Origin: Streptomyces luteolus
GTDB lineage: Bacteria > Actinomycetota > Actinomycetes > Streptomycetales > Streptomycetaceae
Assembly (NCBI RefSeq): GCF_029968015.1
Contig: NZ_JASCIS010000020.1
Span: forward strand, 62,001 to 126,000
Direction: 5' to 3'
DNA length: 64,000 bases
Shown here: in pieces, positions 8,139 through 16,233 of the stretch
Layout of the letters: each line of letters begins with the position of its first letter
How positions within the stretch are numbered: position 1 is the stretch's first letter
The notes under the pieces: generated by a model
Told to the model about the DNA's origin: nothing
Database searches by the model: none
The model's input: only the letters and a program-made list of their open reading frames with translations
Made by a program: the position numbers and the translations under genes

Positions 8139-8282
8139 CCCCGACCGGCGAACACCCCGAGCGGGGATGACCCCGACCGGCGAACACCCCGAGCGGGGAT
8201 GACCCCGACCGGCGAACACCCCGAGCGGGGATGACCCCGACCGGCGAACACCCCGAGCGGCGAAGACCTCGACCGGCGAAGA
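8123..8282. repeat. 32-bp tandem repeat array, five units
   Basis: Five head-to-tail 32-bp units start at 8123, 8155, 8187, 8219 and 8251; the first four are essentially identical and the fifth is degenerate. Each unit begins CCCCGAGCGGGGATGACCCC, with a GGGG-ATGA-CCCC hairpin possibility. The array starts inside the last codons of the EEP gene and ends about 30 bp before the FUSC gene. The unit length is not a multiple of three. Copies are contiguous, so this is not a CRISPR array. Confidence 0.92.
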
Positions 8283-8314
8283 CCCCACCCGGACGACCCG
8301 CAGATAATGGGCCC

Positions 8315-10324
8315 ATGCCCCGGCCCCGAGAGTTCACCGTCGCCCGACTCGCCCCGCCCGAGTGGCTGGTCCGGAGCCTCGGGACGCTGAAGCCGCAGCC
8401 GGCGCCGATCCCGTGGCCCGCGGTCGCCCGTGCGGCCGTCGCGATGGCGCTGCCGCTGGCGGTCGGGCTCGCGGCGGGCTATCCGGCGTACGGCGCGCTC
8501 GCGTCGATGGGCGCCCTGTCCGGGGTCATCGGCGACACCGCGACCGCGTACCGGATGCGCGTCTACAACATCGCCGTGCCGCAGCTGTTCGGCGCCGTCG
8601 GCATCATGCTCGGCACGCTGGTGTACGGACACGGCTGGGTCGCCGTCGGCGTCGTCACGGCCATCGCGCTGATCTCCGGGATGATCTCCACGGTCGGCGC
8701 CGTGGCGTCCGTGTCCGGGCTGCTGCTCCTGCTCAACTCGGTGATCGGGGCAGGCCTTCCGATGCCGGGCGACGACTGGTGGCTCCCGCCGCTCCTGATG
8801 ACCAGCGGCGGCCTGCTCGTCCTCACGCTCGCGCTGCTCGCCTGGCCCGTGCGGTCCGGGGTGCCGGAACGGGCCACGGTCGCCGGGGCGTACCGCACCG
8901 TGGCCGACCTCCTGGAGAAGGCGGGCGCCGCCGATGCGGAGGCGTACGCGGCGGCCCGGCAGGACGTCACGCACGCGCTCAACCAGGCGTACGACGTGGT
9001 GCTTGCCCGGCGCGCGCTCTACCACGCCCGCAACCAGGACCTCGTACGGCTGCTCGCGCAGCTCAACGCGGTCATCCCGATCGTGGAGGCGGCGCCGGCC
9101 GCGTACGAGCGCGGGCGCCCGCTGCCGCCGGAAGTGCCCGGTGCCGTGCGGTCGTTGGCGGACGCGGTGGAGCGGGGCTTCGCCGGGCCCGTCGAGCTGC
9201 GGCTGCCCGAGGGCCCGCAGGGTCCGGCCGCGCACGCGGTGGACGCGGCGGTCCGGTACGCGGCGGAAGCGCTGGCCGAGTCCGACCCGGGCAACGTGGA
9301 CGACCGGCTCGGCCGCCCCGCCGCCCTGCGCGACCGCGTCCGCCGCGCCGCCCGCAACGTCCTGCTCTCGGCCGCTTCCTGGCGGTACGGGCTGCGGCTG
9401 GCGCTGTGCATCGGGCTCGCGCAGTCCCTGGTGTCGCTGGTGGACGTGCCGCGCTCGTACTGGGTGGCGCTGACCATCACCTTCGTCATGAAGCCGGACT
9501 TCGGCTCGGTGTTCTCGCGGGCCGTGCTGCGCGCCGTCGGCACGGCGGCGGGCCTGGTGCTCGCGGCGGCGGTGCTCTCGCAGGTACCGCGCGGCTGGTG
9601 GGACGTGCCCGTGATGGTGCTCCTCGCGCCGCTGATCCCGGCCCTGACGCCGCGCGGGTACGGCTACCAGACGGCGGCGATCACCCCGGTGATCCTGCTC
9701 CTCTCCGACGTCCTCAACCGCCAGGGCGCGGCCCTCATCGCACCGCGCATGTACGACTCCCTGATGGGCTGTGGGATCGCCCTGGTCGCGGGCTATCTGC
9801 TGTGGCCGGAGAGCTGGGGCACGCGGATCGGCGACCGGCTCGCGGACGCGGTCGCGGACACCGCCCGGTACGTCGAGTGCGCGTTCCTCGACCCGGCGAC
9901 CCCCGGCGTCCCCGACCCGGCGGCCCGTGCCCGCATGCGTCGGCGCATCTACCGCGATCTGTCCGTCGTCCGTACGGAGTTCCAGCGCGCCCTCACCGAA
10001 CCGCCGCCGTTCGGGACGCGGGCCGCCGCGTTCTGGCCGCTCGTCGTCGCCCTGGAACGGGTGGTGGACGCGACGACCTCGGCCCGCGTCCGCGTCCGCC
10101 ACGGCGCACCCCGGCCCGCCCCCGCCGAGTCCAAGGAACTCTCGCTCCAACTGGAGCAACTGGCGGAGGACTTGAGGGAGGACGCCGCGCTACGGCGGGC
10201 CGGGGGTTCCGGGCCCCGGCCGCACGAGCCGCTCGACGACGAGGACGGCACGCTCGGTCCCCTGCGGCGGGAGATCGCGGCGGCGCGGGCGGTGGCGGGG
10301 CCGGGTGGGTCGGCGCCGACGTAA
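8315..10324 (+). CDS. FUSC family membrane protein (putative aromatic-acid exporter)
   Basis: A 669-residue protein with the duplicated layout of the fusaric-acid-resistance (FUSC) family. One cluster of about six membrane helices is at residues 25-190, a soluble middle region at 195-345, a second helix cluster at 350-500 (SYWVALTITFVMKPDFGSVF is the most conserved-looking part), and a cytoplasmic tail to 669. FUSC proteins export aromatic carboxylic acids or act as inner-membrane transport subunits. Gram-positive members work without an outer-membrane partner. ATG 8315 is preferred since the frame upstream is repeat DNA; a TATAAT-like GATAAT lies 7 bases before it. A lipoprotein/kinase pair follows after 200 bp. 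Confidence 0.85.
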   Translation: MPRPREFTVARLAPPEWLVRSLGTLKPQPAPIPWPAVARAAVAMALPLAVGLAAGYPAYGALASMGALSGVIGDTATAYRMRVYNIAVPQLFGAVGIMLGTLVYGHGWVAVGVVTAIALISGMISTVGAVASVSGLLLLLNSVIGAGLPMPGDDWWLPPLLMTSGGLLVLTLALLAWPVRSGVPERATVAGAYRTVADLLEKAGAADAEAYAAARQDVTHALNQAYDVVLARRALYHARNQDLVRLLAQLNAVIPIVEAAPAAYERGRPLPPEVPGAVRSLADAVERGFAGPVELRLPEGPQGPAAHAVDAAVRYAAEALAESDPGNVDDRLGRPAALRDRVRRAARNVLLSAASWRYGLRLALCIGLAQSLVSLVDVPRSYWVALTITFVMKPDFGSVFSRAVLRAVGTAAGLVLAAAVLSQVPRGWWDVPVMVLLAPLIPALTPRGYGYQTAAITPVILLLSDVLNRQGAALIAPRMYDSLMGCGIALVAGYLLWPESWGTRIGDRLADAVADTARYVECAFLDPATPGVPDPAARARMRRRIYRDLSVVRTEFQRALTEPPPFGTRAAAFWPLVVALERVVDATTSARVRVRHGAPRPAPAESKELSLQLEQLAEDLREDAALRRAGGSGPRPHEPLDDEDGTLGPLRREIAAARAVAGPGGSAPT

Positions 10325-10344
10325 ATCTCCCCGGCCGCCCCCAG

Positions 10345-10456
10345 CCGCACCTGGCCGCCTGGCCGCCTGGCCGCATCTCGGCTGCCGCGCCGTCGTGGCT
10401 GGTCGCGCCCCGCGGCGGAGCCGCCAATGTCACAGCCCCGCGCCCCTTTCGGGACG
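10345..10456 (-). repeat. Streptomyces interspersed repeat (GCGCGACCAGCC family) and GGCCGCCT repeats
   Basis: Three 9-bp CTGGCCGCC-like units at 10350-10375 are followed by a 66-bp segment at 10391-10456. Read on the minus strand, this contains GGGGCGCGGGGCTGTGACAT and GGCGCGACCAGCC, the core of a family widely scattered between Streptomyces genes and also present at 22352-22490. It may act as a transcription end for the FUSC gene. Confidence 0.65.
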
Positions 10457-10521
10457 CCCCCCGTTGCCCCGTCCGGCCCATCCACCGCGAGCACTCCCGG
10501 CCGGGTCGACACGATGGACGT

Positions 10522-11241
10522 ATGACCCCGTGCACCGCTCGCCGTCGACGTACCGCGGTGCTGCTCGCCGGAAGCCTCGCCCTGACCGCCGGGGCCGCCG
10601 GGTGTGCCGACGTGGACGGGCTGCGCAGTGACGGGCGGATCGACGAGGTGACCAAGCCGCTCTCGTTGTGGCGGGACAGCCGGCCCGCGCCCGCCGCGCC
10701 GGGGCAGCAGCCGGGGAAGCCCGCGCCCGTGCCCGGGGTGCCCGAAGTCCCCTCGGGGGACATGCGGGACGCCGACCCGCTGGCCGTCGTACAGGCCGAC
10801 TTCGCCGCCGCGGGCGAGCAGGACGGCGGCAGCGGGCGGCTTGTCGACCAGCGGGCCGTGCGGCTGCTCGCGGAGTGTTCGGGACAGGCGTGCCCGGTGC
10901 GGCCGCCCGTGCTGCACGACCTGACCGGGGACGGCAAGGCCGAGCTGATCACCGCCGTGGACGTGGACGGCCGTACCAGCGAACTGCGCGTCTACACCGT
11001 CGAGGCCGGCCGCGTCACCCGCGTGCTCGCGCGGCGGGCCGTCCTGGAGGGCGTCGAGGTCGCCGCCGGACACCTCGCCGTACGCGAACCGACCAGCAAC
11101 CCGGTGTACGTGAGCGTCTCGGACTACGTGTGGGACGGGAAGGGCGCCATGGCCCTGGACGACCTGAGCCTCGACGAGTGCCGCGCGCCCCGCACCGGCA
11201 CCGGGACCGGCGACGAGCCCTGCCCGCGGGCGGACCGGTGA
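10522..11241 (+). CDS. lipoprotein coupled to a histidine kinase
   Basis: A 239-residue lipoprotein. Four arginines at 7-10, a hydrophobic core and the lipobox GAAGC with Cys28 predict membrane anchoring outside the cell. The mature part begins with a Pro/Ala-rich linker. It continues into a domain with DLTGDGKAELITAVDVDG near residues 133-150, reminiscent of FG-GAP-type calcium-binding loops. The stop overlaps the kinase GTG start (GTGA), so the two are made together. By analogy with the CseA lipoprotein that tunes the CseBC system, this protein may modulate the sensor. That is inference from context, not sequence similarity I can demonstrate. Confidence 0.82.
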   Translation: MTPCTARRRRTAVLLAGSLALTAGAAGCADVDGLRSDGRIDEVTKPLSLWRDSRPAPAAPGQQPGKPAPVPGVPEVPSGDMRDADPLAVVQADFAAAGEQDGGSGRLVDQRAVRLLAECSGQACPVRPPVLHDLTGDGKAELITAVDVDGRTSELRVYTVEAGRVTRVLARRAVLEGVEVAAGHLAVREPTSNPVYVSVSDYVWDGKGAMALDDLSLDECRAPRTGTGTGDEPCPRADR

Positions 11242-12548
11242 GTCTGCGCTGGCAGATCGCCCTCACGATCACCGCGGTGTCCTGTGTGGTCGCGGCGGTC
11301 CTCGGCGTCCTCGTGCACAACGTGGTGGCCCGGCAGACCGTGGGCGAGGTCCGCAAGGAGGTGCGCCAGGAGCTCGACGCCGCCCTCTCCGCGTACGAGT
11401 ACGGGACGTCCACGAGCGGTGACCGGATCGTGCTCGACCCCCGTGAACTGCCCGGCCCTCTCCGGGAGTTGGTGGCCGACGGCGAGCAGGGCAGCATGGT
11501 CGGCGCCCGGCACGGGGAGCCCGTGATGTGGGCGGCGGCGCCCGCGGACGGCAGGCCGCTCGCGGTCTGGTCGCCGTACCGGGACACCCGGGACCGGCTG
11601 GCCGCCATCGACACCGCGATCCTCGGCTCGGCGCTGCTCGCCGCCGGGGCCGTCACGCTCGCCGGGATCTTCCTGGCCACCGGGATCAGCCGCAGGCTGA
11701 GCAGTACGGCGCAGGTGGCGCGGCGGATCTCCGAGGGCGACCTGGACGCGCGGGTCGGGATGAGGCCGGGGCGCGGCAGACGCGGCGGACGTGGCGGACG
11801 CGGTGACCAAGGCGGGCACGACGGGCGGGACGGGCGGGACGGGCGCGGTGGACGCGGACGCAGGCGCGGGCGCGGCGGACGGGACGAGGTGCGGGACGTG
11901 GCCGGGGCGCTCGACTCCATGGCCGCCTCGCTGCAGTCCCGCCTGGAGACGGAGAAGCGGTTCACGGCGGATGTGGCGCACGAGCTGCGCACCCCGCTGA
12001 CCGGCATGGTCGCGGCGGCCGGGCTGCTGCCCGAGGGACGGCCCAAGGAGATGATCAACGACCGGCTGCAGGCGCTGCGTTCCCTCACCGAGGACCTCCT
12101 GGAGATCTCCCGGCTCGACGCGGGCGCCGAACACGCCGACCTTGCGCCCTGCGCCCTCGGCCCGCTGGTGGAGCGGGCGGTACGCGCCACGGGCCTGGAG
12201 GCCGAGGTGCGGGTGGTGCGGGACACGGTGGTGGAGACGGACCGGCGCCGCCTCGACCGCATCCTCGCCAACCTGATCATCAACGCGCACCGGCATGGCC
12301 GTCCGCCCGTGGTGGTGACCGTCGACGGCCCGGTGATCGAGGTGCTCGACCACGGGGCGGGCTATCCGGAGGAGCTGATCGAGCAGGGCCCGCAGCGGTT
12401 CCGTACGGGCGATCCGGGGCGCGGGACGGGCCACGGCCTGGGCCTGACCATCGCACTCGGCCAGGCCCAGGTGCTCGGGGTGGGCGTGGAGTTCACCCAT
12501 GGGCCGGAGGGCGGCGCACGCACGGTGCTGCGCCTGCCCCCCGGCTGA
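11238..12548 (+). CDS. sensor histidine kinase with an Arg/Gly-rich insert in HAMP
   Basis: A 436-residue membrane kinase starting at a GTG that overlaps the lipoprotein stop. TM1 is at about 6-28, a roughly 95-residue external sensor follows, and TM2 is near 126-150. HAMP begins RRISEGDLDARVG and resumes DEVRDVAGALDSMA, interrupted by about 40 residues of Arg, Gly, Asp and His. The H-box FTADVAHELRTPLTG has phosphorylated His248, the N-box is LANLIINAHRHG, G1 is DHGAGYP and G2 is GTGHGLGLTIA, so the catalytic core looks intact. No response regulator gene is adjacent on either side, making it an orphan within this window. The lipoprotein is the obvious sensory partner. Confidence 0.9.
   Translation: MSLRWQIALTITAVSCVVAAVLGVLVHNVVARQTVGEVRKEVRQELDAALSAYEYGTSTSGDRIVLDPRELPGPLRELVADGEQGSMVGARHGEPVMWAAAPADGRPLAVWSPYRDTRDRLAAIDTAILGSALLAAGAVTLAGIFLATGISRRLSSTAQVARRISEGDLDARVGMRPGRGRRGGRGGRGDQGGHDGRDGRDGRGGRGRRRGRGGRDEVRDVAGALDSMAASLQSRLETEKRFTADVAHELRTPLTGMVAAAGLLPEGRPKEMINDRLQALRSLTEDLLEISRLDAGAEHADLAPCALGPLVERAVRATGLEAEVRVVRDTVVETDRRRLDRILANLIINAHRHGRPPVVVTVDGPVIEVLDHGAGYPEELIEQGPQRFRTGDPGRGTGHGLGLTIALGQAQVLGVGVEFTHGPEGGARTVLRLPPG
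11765..11885 (+). repeat. coding low-complexity tract inside the HAMP domain
   Basis: About 120 bp of short GGCGGACGNGG-like and GGCGGGACG units inside the kinase gene, encoding an Arg/Gly/Asp-rich stretch (residues about 176-216). It sits where the linker between HAMP helices normally spans about a dozen residues. Confidence 0.8.
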
Positions 12549-12889
12549 GCCGCACGAACTGGGGGAGCAGTCCGTTCGGGACCGGGACCCGTGCCGAGGT
12601 CTGGTCATCGGTGTGGTTCGGCACGAGTGAGCGGTGGCACCCGGGAGTTCGTTCGTAAAGCGGTGGAGCGGTGGAGCGGTGGAGCGGTGGAGCGGTGGAG
12701 CGGCGAAGCAGTGGAGCACAGGACCGGTCGGGCCTGGGGGGGGTGGCCTGGGCGGGCATTGGGGGAAGCGGTCCGCCCAGTCTGCTCGGCCCGACCGGTC
12801 CTGATGTGATCCGGCCGCCGGGGTGTGTAGCGGCCGGTCGTCCCGCCGGTGTGCTGCTTGCCGACGGGCACAGTCGGAGTGCCTTGTGG
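12549..12889. other. 341-bp gap with an 8-bp tandem repeat between convergent genes
   Basis: The gap lies between the kinase gene and the leftward snpA gene. It holds five exact CGGTGGAG units at 12661-12700, flanked by degenerate ones, and a GGGGGGTGGCC stretch near 12738. Short open frames here are built from the repeat and have no recognisable domain. No clear strong terminator was found. Confidence 0.6.
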
Positions 12890-13546
12890 TCAGCGGAGCT
12901 TGGCGAGTCCCTTCGCCAGGCCGTTCTGCCAGAGCTGGTCGACGCGGGCCCGCTCGTTGGCGTCCGGCTGCGCGTTGGTGCAGGACGGGCCGGGACCGCC
13001 GCCGGACATCAGCTCGCTGCACGGGCCCTGGTAGTGGTCCGGGAGGCCGAGCACGTGGCCGGTCTCGTGCGCGGTGACCCGGGTGGAGTCGTACTCCTGG
13101 TTCTGCGCGTAGTCGAGGAATATGTAGCCGCGGCCGTGGCCGTCCGTGGAGGCGTACGAGCCGCGCGGGTCGTTGCCCTCGCGGTACTCGAAGTCGCCGG
13201 AGGAGCCCTCCTGCAGCTTCACGTTCGCCACGGAGCTGTTCCAGATCTGAGTGCTGCGGTCGATCTGAGCCTTGAAGGTCGGGGCCTTGGACGCGCTGTA
13301 CGTGACGGTCACCGCCTGCGCGCCGGGGTTGGCGGCGCGCTTCTTCGCGACCGTCTTCCAGACGGCGTCGAAGAAGGCCTTGTTGGCGGCGGCGTTCTCG
13401 CCGGACTTCTCGTACGCGGCGTACGAGGGTACGGACGAGGGAGCGGAGGGTACGTCGGGAACGGCGGACGCGGGTGCCGCGCCGAGCGCCGCGGTGGCGA
13501 GACCGAGGCCGATGGCGGCCGAGAGCGCCGACTTGGACAGTCGCAT
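12890..13546 (-). CDS. snpA: snapalysin, small secreted neutral metalloprotease
   Basis: A 218-residue M7-family zinc protease. A Sec signal peptide ends near residue 28 (APASA). A short propeptide and the catalytic domain follow, with the diagnostic HETGHVLGLPD: zinc ligands His160, His164 and Asp170, catalytic Glu161. The methionine turn SELMSGG lies ten residues on. Length and motifs match snapalysins of S. lividans and S. coelicolor, small secreted enzymes that cleave proteins next to aromatic residues. It is divergent from a LysR regulator, as in known snpA/mprA loci, and the spacer contains a LysR-type operator. Identification is firm. Confidence 0.95.
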   Translation of the reverse strand: MRLSKSALSAAIGLGLATAALGAAPASAVPDVPSAPSSVPSYAAYEKSGENAAANKAFFDAVWKTVAKKRAANPGAQAVTVTYSASKAPTFKAQIDRSTQIWNSSVANVKLQEGSSGDFEYREGNDPRGSYASTDGHGRGYIFLDYAQNQEYDSTRVTAHETGHVLGLPDHYQGPCSELMSGGGPGPSCTNAQPDANERARVDQLWQNGLAKGLAKLR

Positions 13547-13628
13547 GGGGGGCTCCTACTCGTGTGGGGCGAGCGGTCACCCGAGAGTGTGTGGGGAGTT
13601 CGGGGCCCGGGGGATGATGGCAGTCGGC

Positions 13629-13645
13629 GATAATGCCGGGCTATC
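13629..13645. promoter_or_regulatory. LysR-type operator between snpA and its activator
   Basis: GATA at 13629-13632 and TATC at 13642-13645 form a dyad with the classical T-N11-A spacing (T13631, A13643). It lies about 83 bp upstream of the snpA start and 98 bp upstream of the regulator start. A related GATAAGG follows at 13651. Closer to the regulator, CTGTGACGG is directly repeated at 13689 and 13719. This is the expected binding place for the divergent LysR activator. Confidence 0.7.
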
Positions 13646-13742
13646 ACCCTGATAAGGCACTGATGGGGCGTGGCCAACTCCGGTCCATCTGTGACGGTTT
13701 GAGAGTCTGGTGTGATCACTGTGACGGCCATACGCTCACCGC

Positions 13743-14690
13743 ATGGAGCTTGAGGTGAGACACCTCCGCGCGGTGTGCGCCATCGCCGACACCGGCAGTC
13801 TGCACAAGGCTGCCCGCCAACTCGGCATGAGTCAGCCCTCGTTGACGACTCAGCTCCGCCGGATCGAGGACTCGCTCGGCGGCCGGCTCTTCGCCCGCGA
13901 GCGCACCGGCTGCCGCCCGACACCGCTCGGCCGGGTCCTGCTCAGCCGGGCCAGACCGCTGGTCACGGAGATGCGGGAGCTGGTCAACGAGGCCAGGGCG
14001 GTGGCCGCGCGGGCGGGCGACGGCCCGGACCTGCGGATCGGCTCCACCGCGAGCCGCGCCATCCCCGGCTGGCTGCGCCGCCTTCGCGCCCGGCACCCCC
14101 AGGCCAGGCCCGCCATCCAGACGGACGTGTCGGCGGACGCGCTGGTCCGCCTGGTCGCCGAGGGCCAGTTGGACGTGGCGTTCGTGCACGAGGTGGAGGG
14201 CTCCCCGCTGCGGCTGCCGCCTGGCCTCGCGCACCGGGTCCTGGTGGCGCGCGAGCCGCAGTTCGTCGGGATCGCCGCGGACCACCAGGCGACGGCCCGG
14301 GAGACGGTACGGCTCTCCGACCTGGCGGGCGACCAGTGGATGGTCGACCCGACGGTGGACGGGGAGCGCACGGGCCTGCTCCGGGTGCTGCGGGCGGCGG
14401 GCATCGACCCCCGCGTCCTGCACGGCGACTACCTCACCGCGGCCACGCTCGTCGCGACCGGCGATGTCGTCACGGTCTGCCAGCCCACCTCCCTCGGCCG
14501 CCCCGGCATGGCGGTCCGCCCCCTCGAAGGGGACCCCCTCGGCGTACGGCTGCTGCTCGTGGGACGTACGGAGCAGGAGCTGGACCGGGCGTACGACGAT
14601 CTGGAGTCGGCCTACTGGGAGGCGGCCTGGGAGGCGCCGGAGTACCGGGCCTGGCTACGCCGCGGGCCTGGGCGCGGTAGGGCCGCCTGA
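13743..14690 (+). CDS. snpR: LysR-family activator of snpA
   Basis: A 315-residue LysR regulator. The N-terminal helix-turn-helix at about 1-60 includes DTGSLHKAARQLGMSQPSL. A linker helix and an effector-binding domain with two periplasmic-protein-like lobes follow; ADALVRLVAEGQLDVAFVHE begins the first. It diverges from the snapalysin gene, and in S. lividans and S. coelicolor a LysR gene in this position (snpR/mprR) activates the protease gene. The ATG at 13743 gives a normal-length DNA-binding domain. LysR proteins usually repress themselves from the same operator. Family assignment is certain; the snpR assignment rests on position. Confidence 0.9.
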   Translation: MELEVRHLRAVCAIADTGSLHKAARQLGMSQPSLTTQLRRIEDSLGGRLFARERTGCRPTPLGRVLLSRARPLVTEMRELVNEARAVAARAGDGPDLRIGSTASRAIPGWLRRLRARHPQARPAIQTDVSADALVRLVAEGQLDVAFVHEVEGSPLRLPPGLAHRVLVAREPQFVGIAADHQATARETVRLSDLAGDQWMVDPTVDGERTGLLRVLRAAGIDPRVLHGDYLTAATLVATGDVVTVCQPTSLGRPGMAVRPLEGDPLGVRLLLVGRTEQELDRAYDDLESAYWEAAWEAPEYRAWLRRGPGRGRAA

Positions 14691-14881
14691 CCTGCCCTGA
14701 ACAGGCATTTAGTCCCTTCTTCTGCCGCTGGATCCGCCTTTACACAGACGTGCTCCGCCTTCGCGTCTTTCGTTACGTTCCTTACGCATGACCCCCATAC
14801 GGCATCCGTAGCTTCGTCCGTGTCGCCGCCGCTGGAGGCGAACTCACCGCCAACTGGACCGCTACGAGAGAGAGCACCGTC

Positions 14882-16132
14882 ATGCGCGCCACCCGCCGTA
14901 CCCTCCGCACCTCCGTCCTCGCCGCCGGCGTCGTCGCGGGCATAGCCGCGATGCCGGTGGCCACCGCCTTCGCGGACACCCCCCAGCCGGCGGCGCAGAC
15001 GCAGGACGACACGAGCCCGAAGCCGGACAACGACCAGCCGGGACCGGACGACCAGGACCAGGGCGACCAGGACCAGGGCGACCAGGACCAGCACCAGGAC
15101 CAGGGCGACCAGCAGCGGGACAAGGACAACCAGGACCAGCAAGACCAGCAGGACCAGCAGGACAACCACTGGGGCGAGGCCACCACCGTCACGCTCGGCA
15201 ACGGCGCCACGGCCACGGTGCAGAACCGCGGCGGCAGCTACGTCGCGATCATCAAGGTCGGCGGTACGGAGATCGCCACCCTCTCCTCGACCCACCCGAC
15301 CGTGACGCACGACGGCTACACCTACGAACTCAACGCCGACAACGGCCACATCGGCCTGACGAAGCTGGACAACGACAACGACAACGACCGGGACAAGGAC
15401 CGGGACAAGGACCGGGACAAGGACAAGCCCGTGCCCGGCGGCTGGACCAGCAAGGGCACCGTGCAGCTCGGCGGCGGCTGGTCCGCGAAGGTCGACGTGA
15501 ACGTCTCCGCGCGCAGCGCCAAGGCCCGGATCCTGCTGAACGGCGCGGCCAAGGGCTCCCTGTCCGCCGAACTGAAGACGGCGACCACCAGGATCGACGG
15601 CTGTACGTTCACGCTGACCAGCGACGGCACGATCACCAAGTCCGGCAAGGGCGACGGCGACCAGACCGCCAAGCGCGCCTACGTGCGTACGTACAAGAAC
15701 CTCGGCGGTTCCGGCTTCGACGCCAAGGTGTTCAAGGTCAAGGGCGGCTACGACGCGGAGATGTGGGCCAAGGACCCGGCGTCCGGCGCATACATCAAGT
15801 GGGACACCCTGCGCCAGCGCGGCAGCAAGGCCGCCTACGGCGAGCACAACGGCGCCCACTTCGTGCTCAACCCGGACGGCACCATGAAGGGCTGGACCGA
15901 GGGCGGCGGCAAGCGTGACCACCACAAGAACAACACCGGGCACAAGGACAACACCGGGCACAAGAACGACGCCGCCCACGACCGGCTCGTCCCGCAGGGC
16001 GGCGTGAAGGCCGGGGCCGAGCTGCCCGGCGGCGACCACACCCCGCTCCTCGCCGCGGGCGGCGGCATGGCGGCGGCCGGTGCCGCGGGCCTGGGCTTCG
16101 CGATGCTGCGCCGCGGCCGCGAACAGGACTGA
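14882..16132 (+). CDS. cell-surface protein with Asp/Gln repeats and C-terminal anchor
   Basis: A 416-residue exported protein not assigned to a named family. A signal peptide ends near residue 35 (ATAFA). Residues 40-100 are a repeat of Asp-Gln units (DQDQGDQ, QDQQDQQ), followed by a beta-rich domain. A short DNDNDNDRDKDRDKD tract and a second, related beta-rich domain come next (both contain a TVTLG/TVQLG strand start and later an YVRTYKNLGG stretch). Near the C-terminus VPQGGVKAGAE precedes a hydrophobic helix and a final RRGRE. That arrangement occurs on Streptomyces surface proteins that stay anchored by the C-terminal helix or a sortase-like signal. It looks like an envelope or sporulation-surface protein; the role is unknown. 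Confidence 0.75.
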   Translation: MRATRRTLRTSVLAAGVVAGIAAMPVATAFADTPQPAAQTQDDTSPKPDNDQPGPDDQDQGDQDQGDQDQHQDQGDQQRDKDNQDQQDQQDQQDNHWGEATTVTLGNGATATVQNRGGSYVAIIKVGGTEIATLSSTHPTVTHDGYTYELNADNGHIGLTKLDNDNDNDRDKDRDKDRDKDKPVPGGWTSKGTVQLGGGWSAKVDVNVSARSAKARILLNGAAKGSLSAELKTATTRIDGCTFTLTSDGTITKSGKGDGDQTAKRAYVRTYKNLGGSGFDAKVFKVKGGYDAEMWAKDPASGAYIKWDTLRQRGSKAAYGEHNGAHFVLNPDGTMKGWTEGGGKRDHHKNNTGHKDNTGHKNDAAHDRLVPQGGVKAGAELPGGDHTPLLAAGGGMAAAGAAGLGFAMLRRGREQD

Positions 16133-16154
16133 ACTGCCCTGGCGGGCAAGGGAG

Positions 16155-16186
16155 ACGTGGGGCACCCGGCGGAGGGTGCCCCACGT
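16155..16186. terminator. bidirectional terminator hairpin
   Basis: ACGTGGGGCACCC pairs perfectly with its complement over 13 bp, with a 6-nt loop, between the surface-protein gene and the convergent phosphatase gene. Likely serves both. Confidence 0.85.
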
Positions 16187-16233
16187 TCTCGTACGCGCAC
16201 GCGCAGATGGGCTCGTACGTATCAGCCGCGGGC

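Noticed and set aside
8123..8282. Possible CRISPR array
   Set aside because: The 32-bp units are directly contiguous with no unique spacers, and no cas genes are nearby.
5402..10159. A 1,585-codon open frame on the minus strand
   Set aside because: It runs antisense to the MocR, EEP and FUSC genes, shows no domain, is Arg/Gly-rich, and arises because third-position GC suppresses stop codons.
12591..12871. Short open frames between the kinase and snpA genes
   Set aside because: They consist mainly of the CGGTGGAG repeat translated in various frames.
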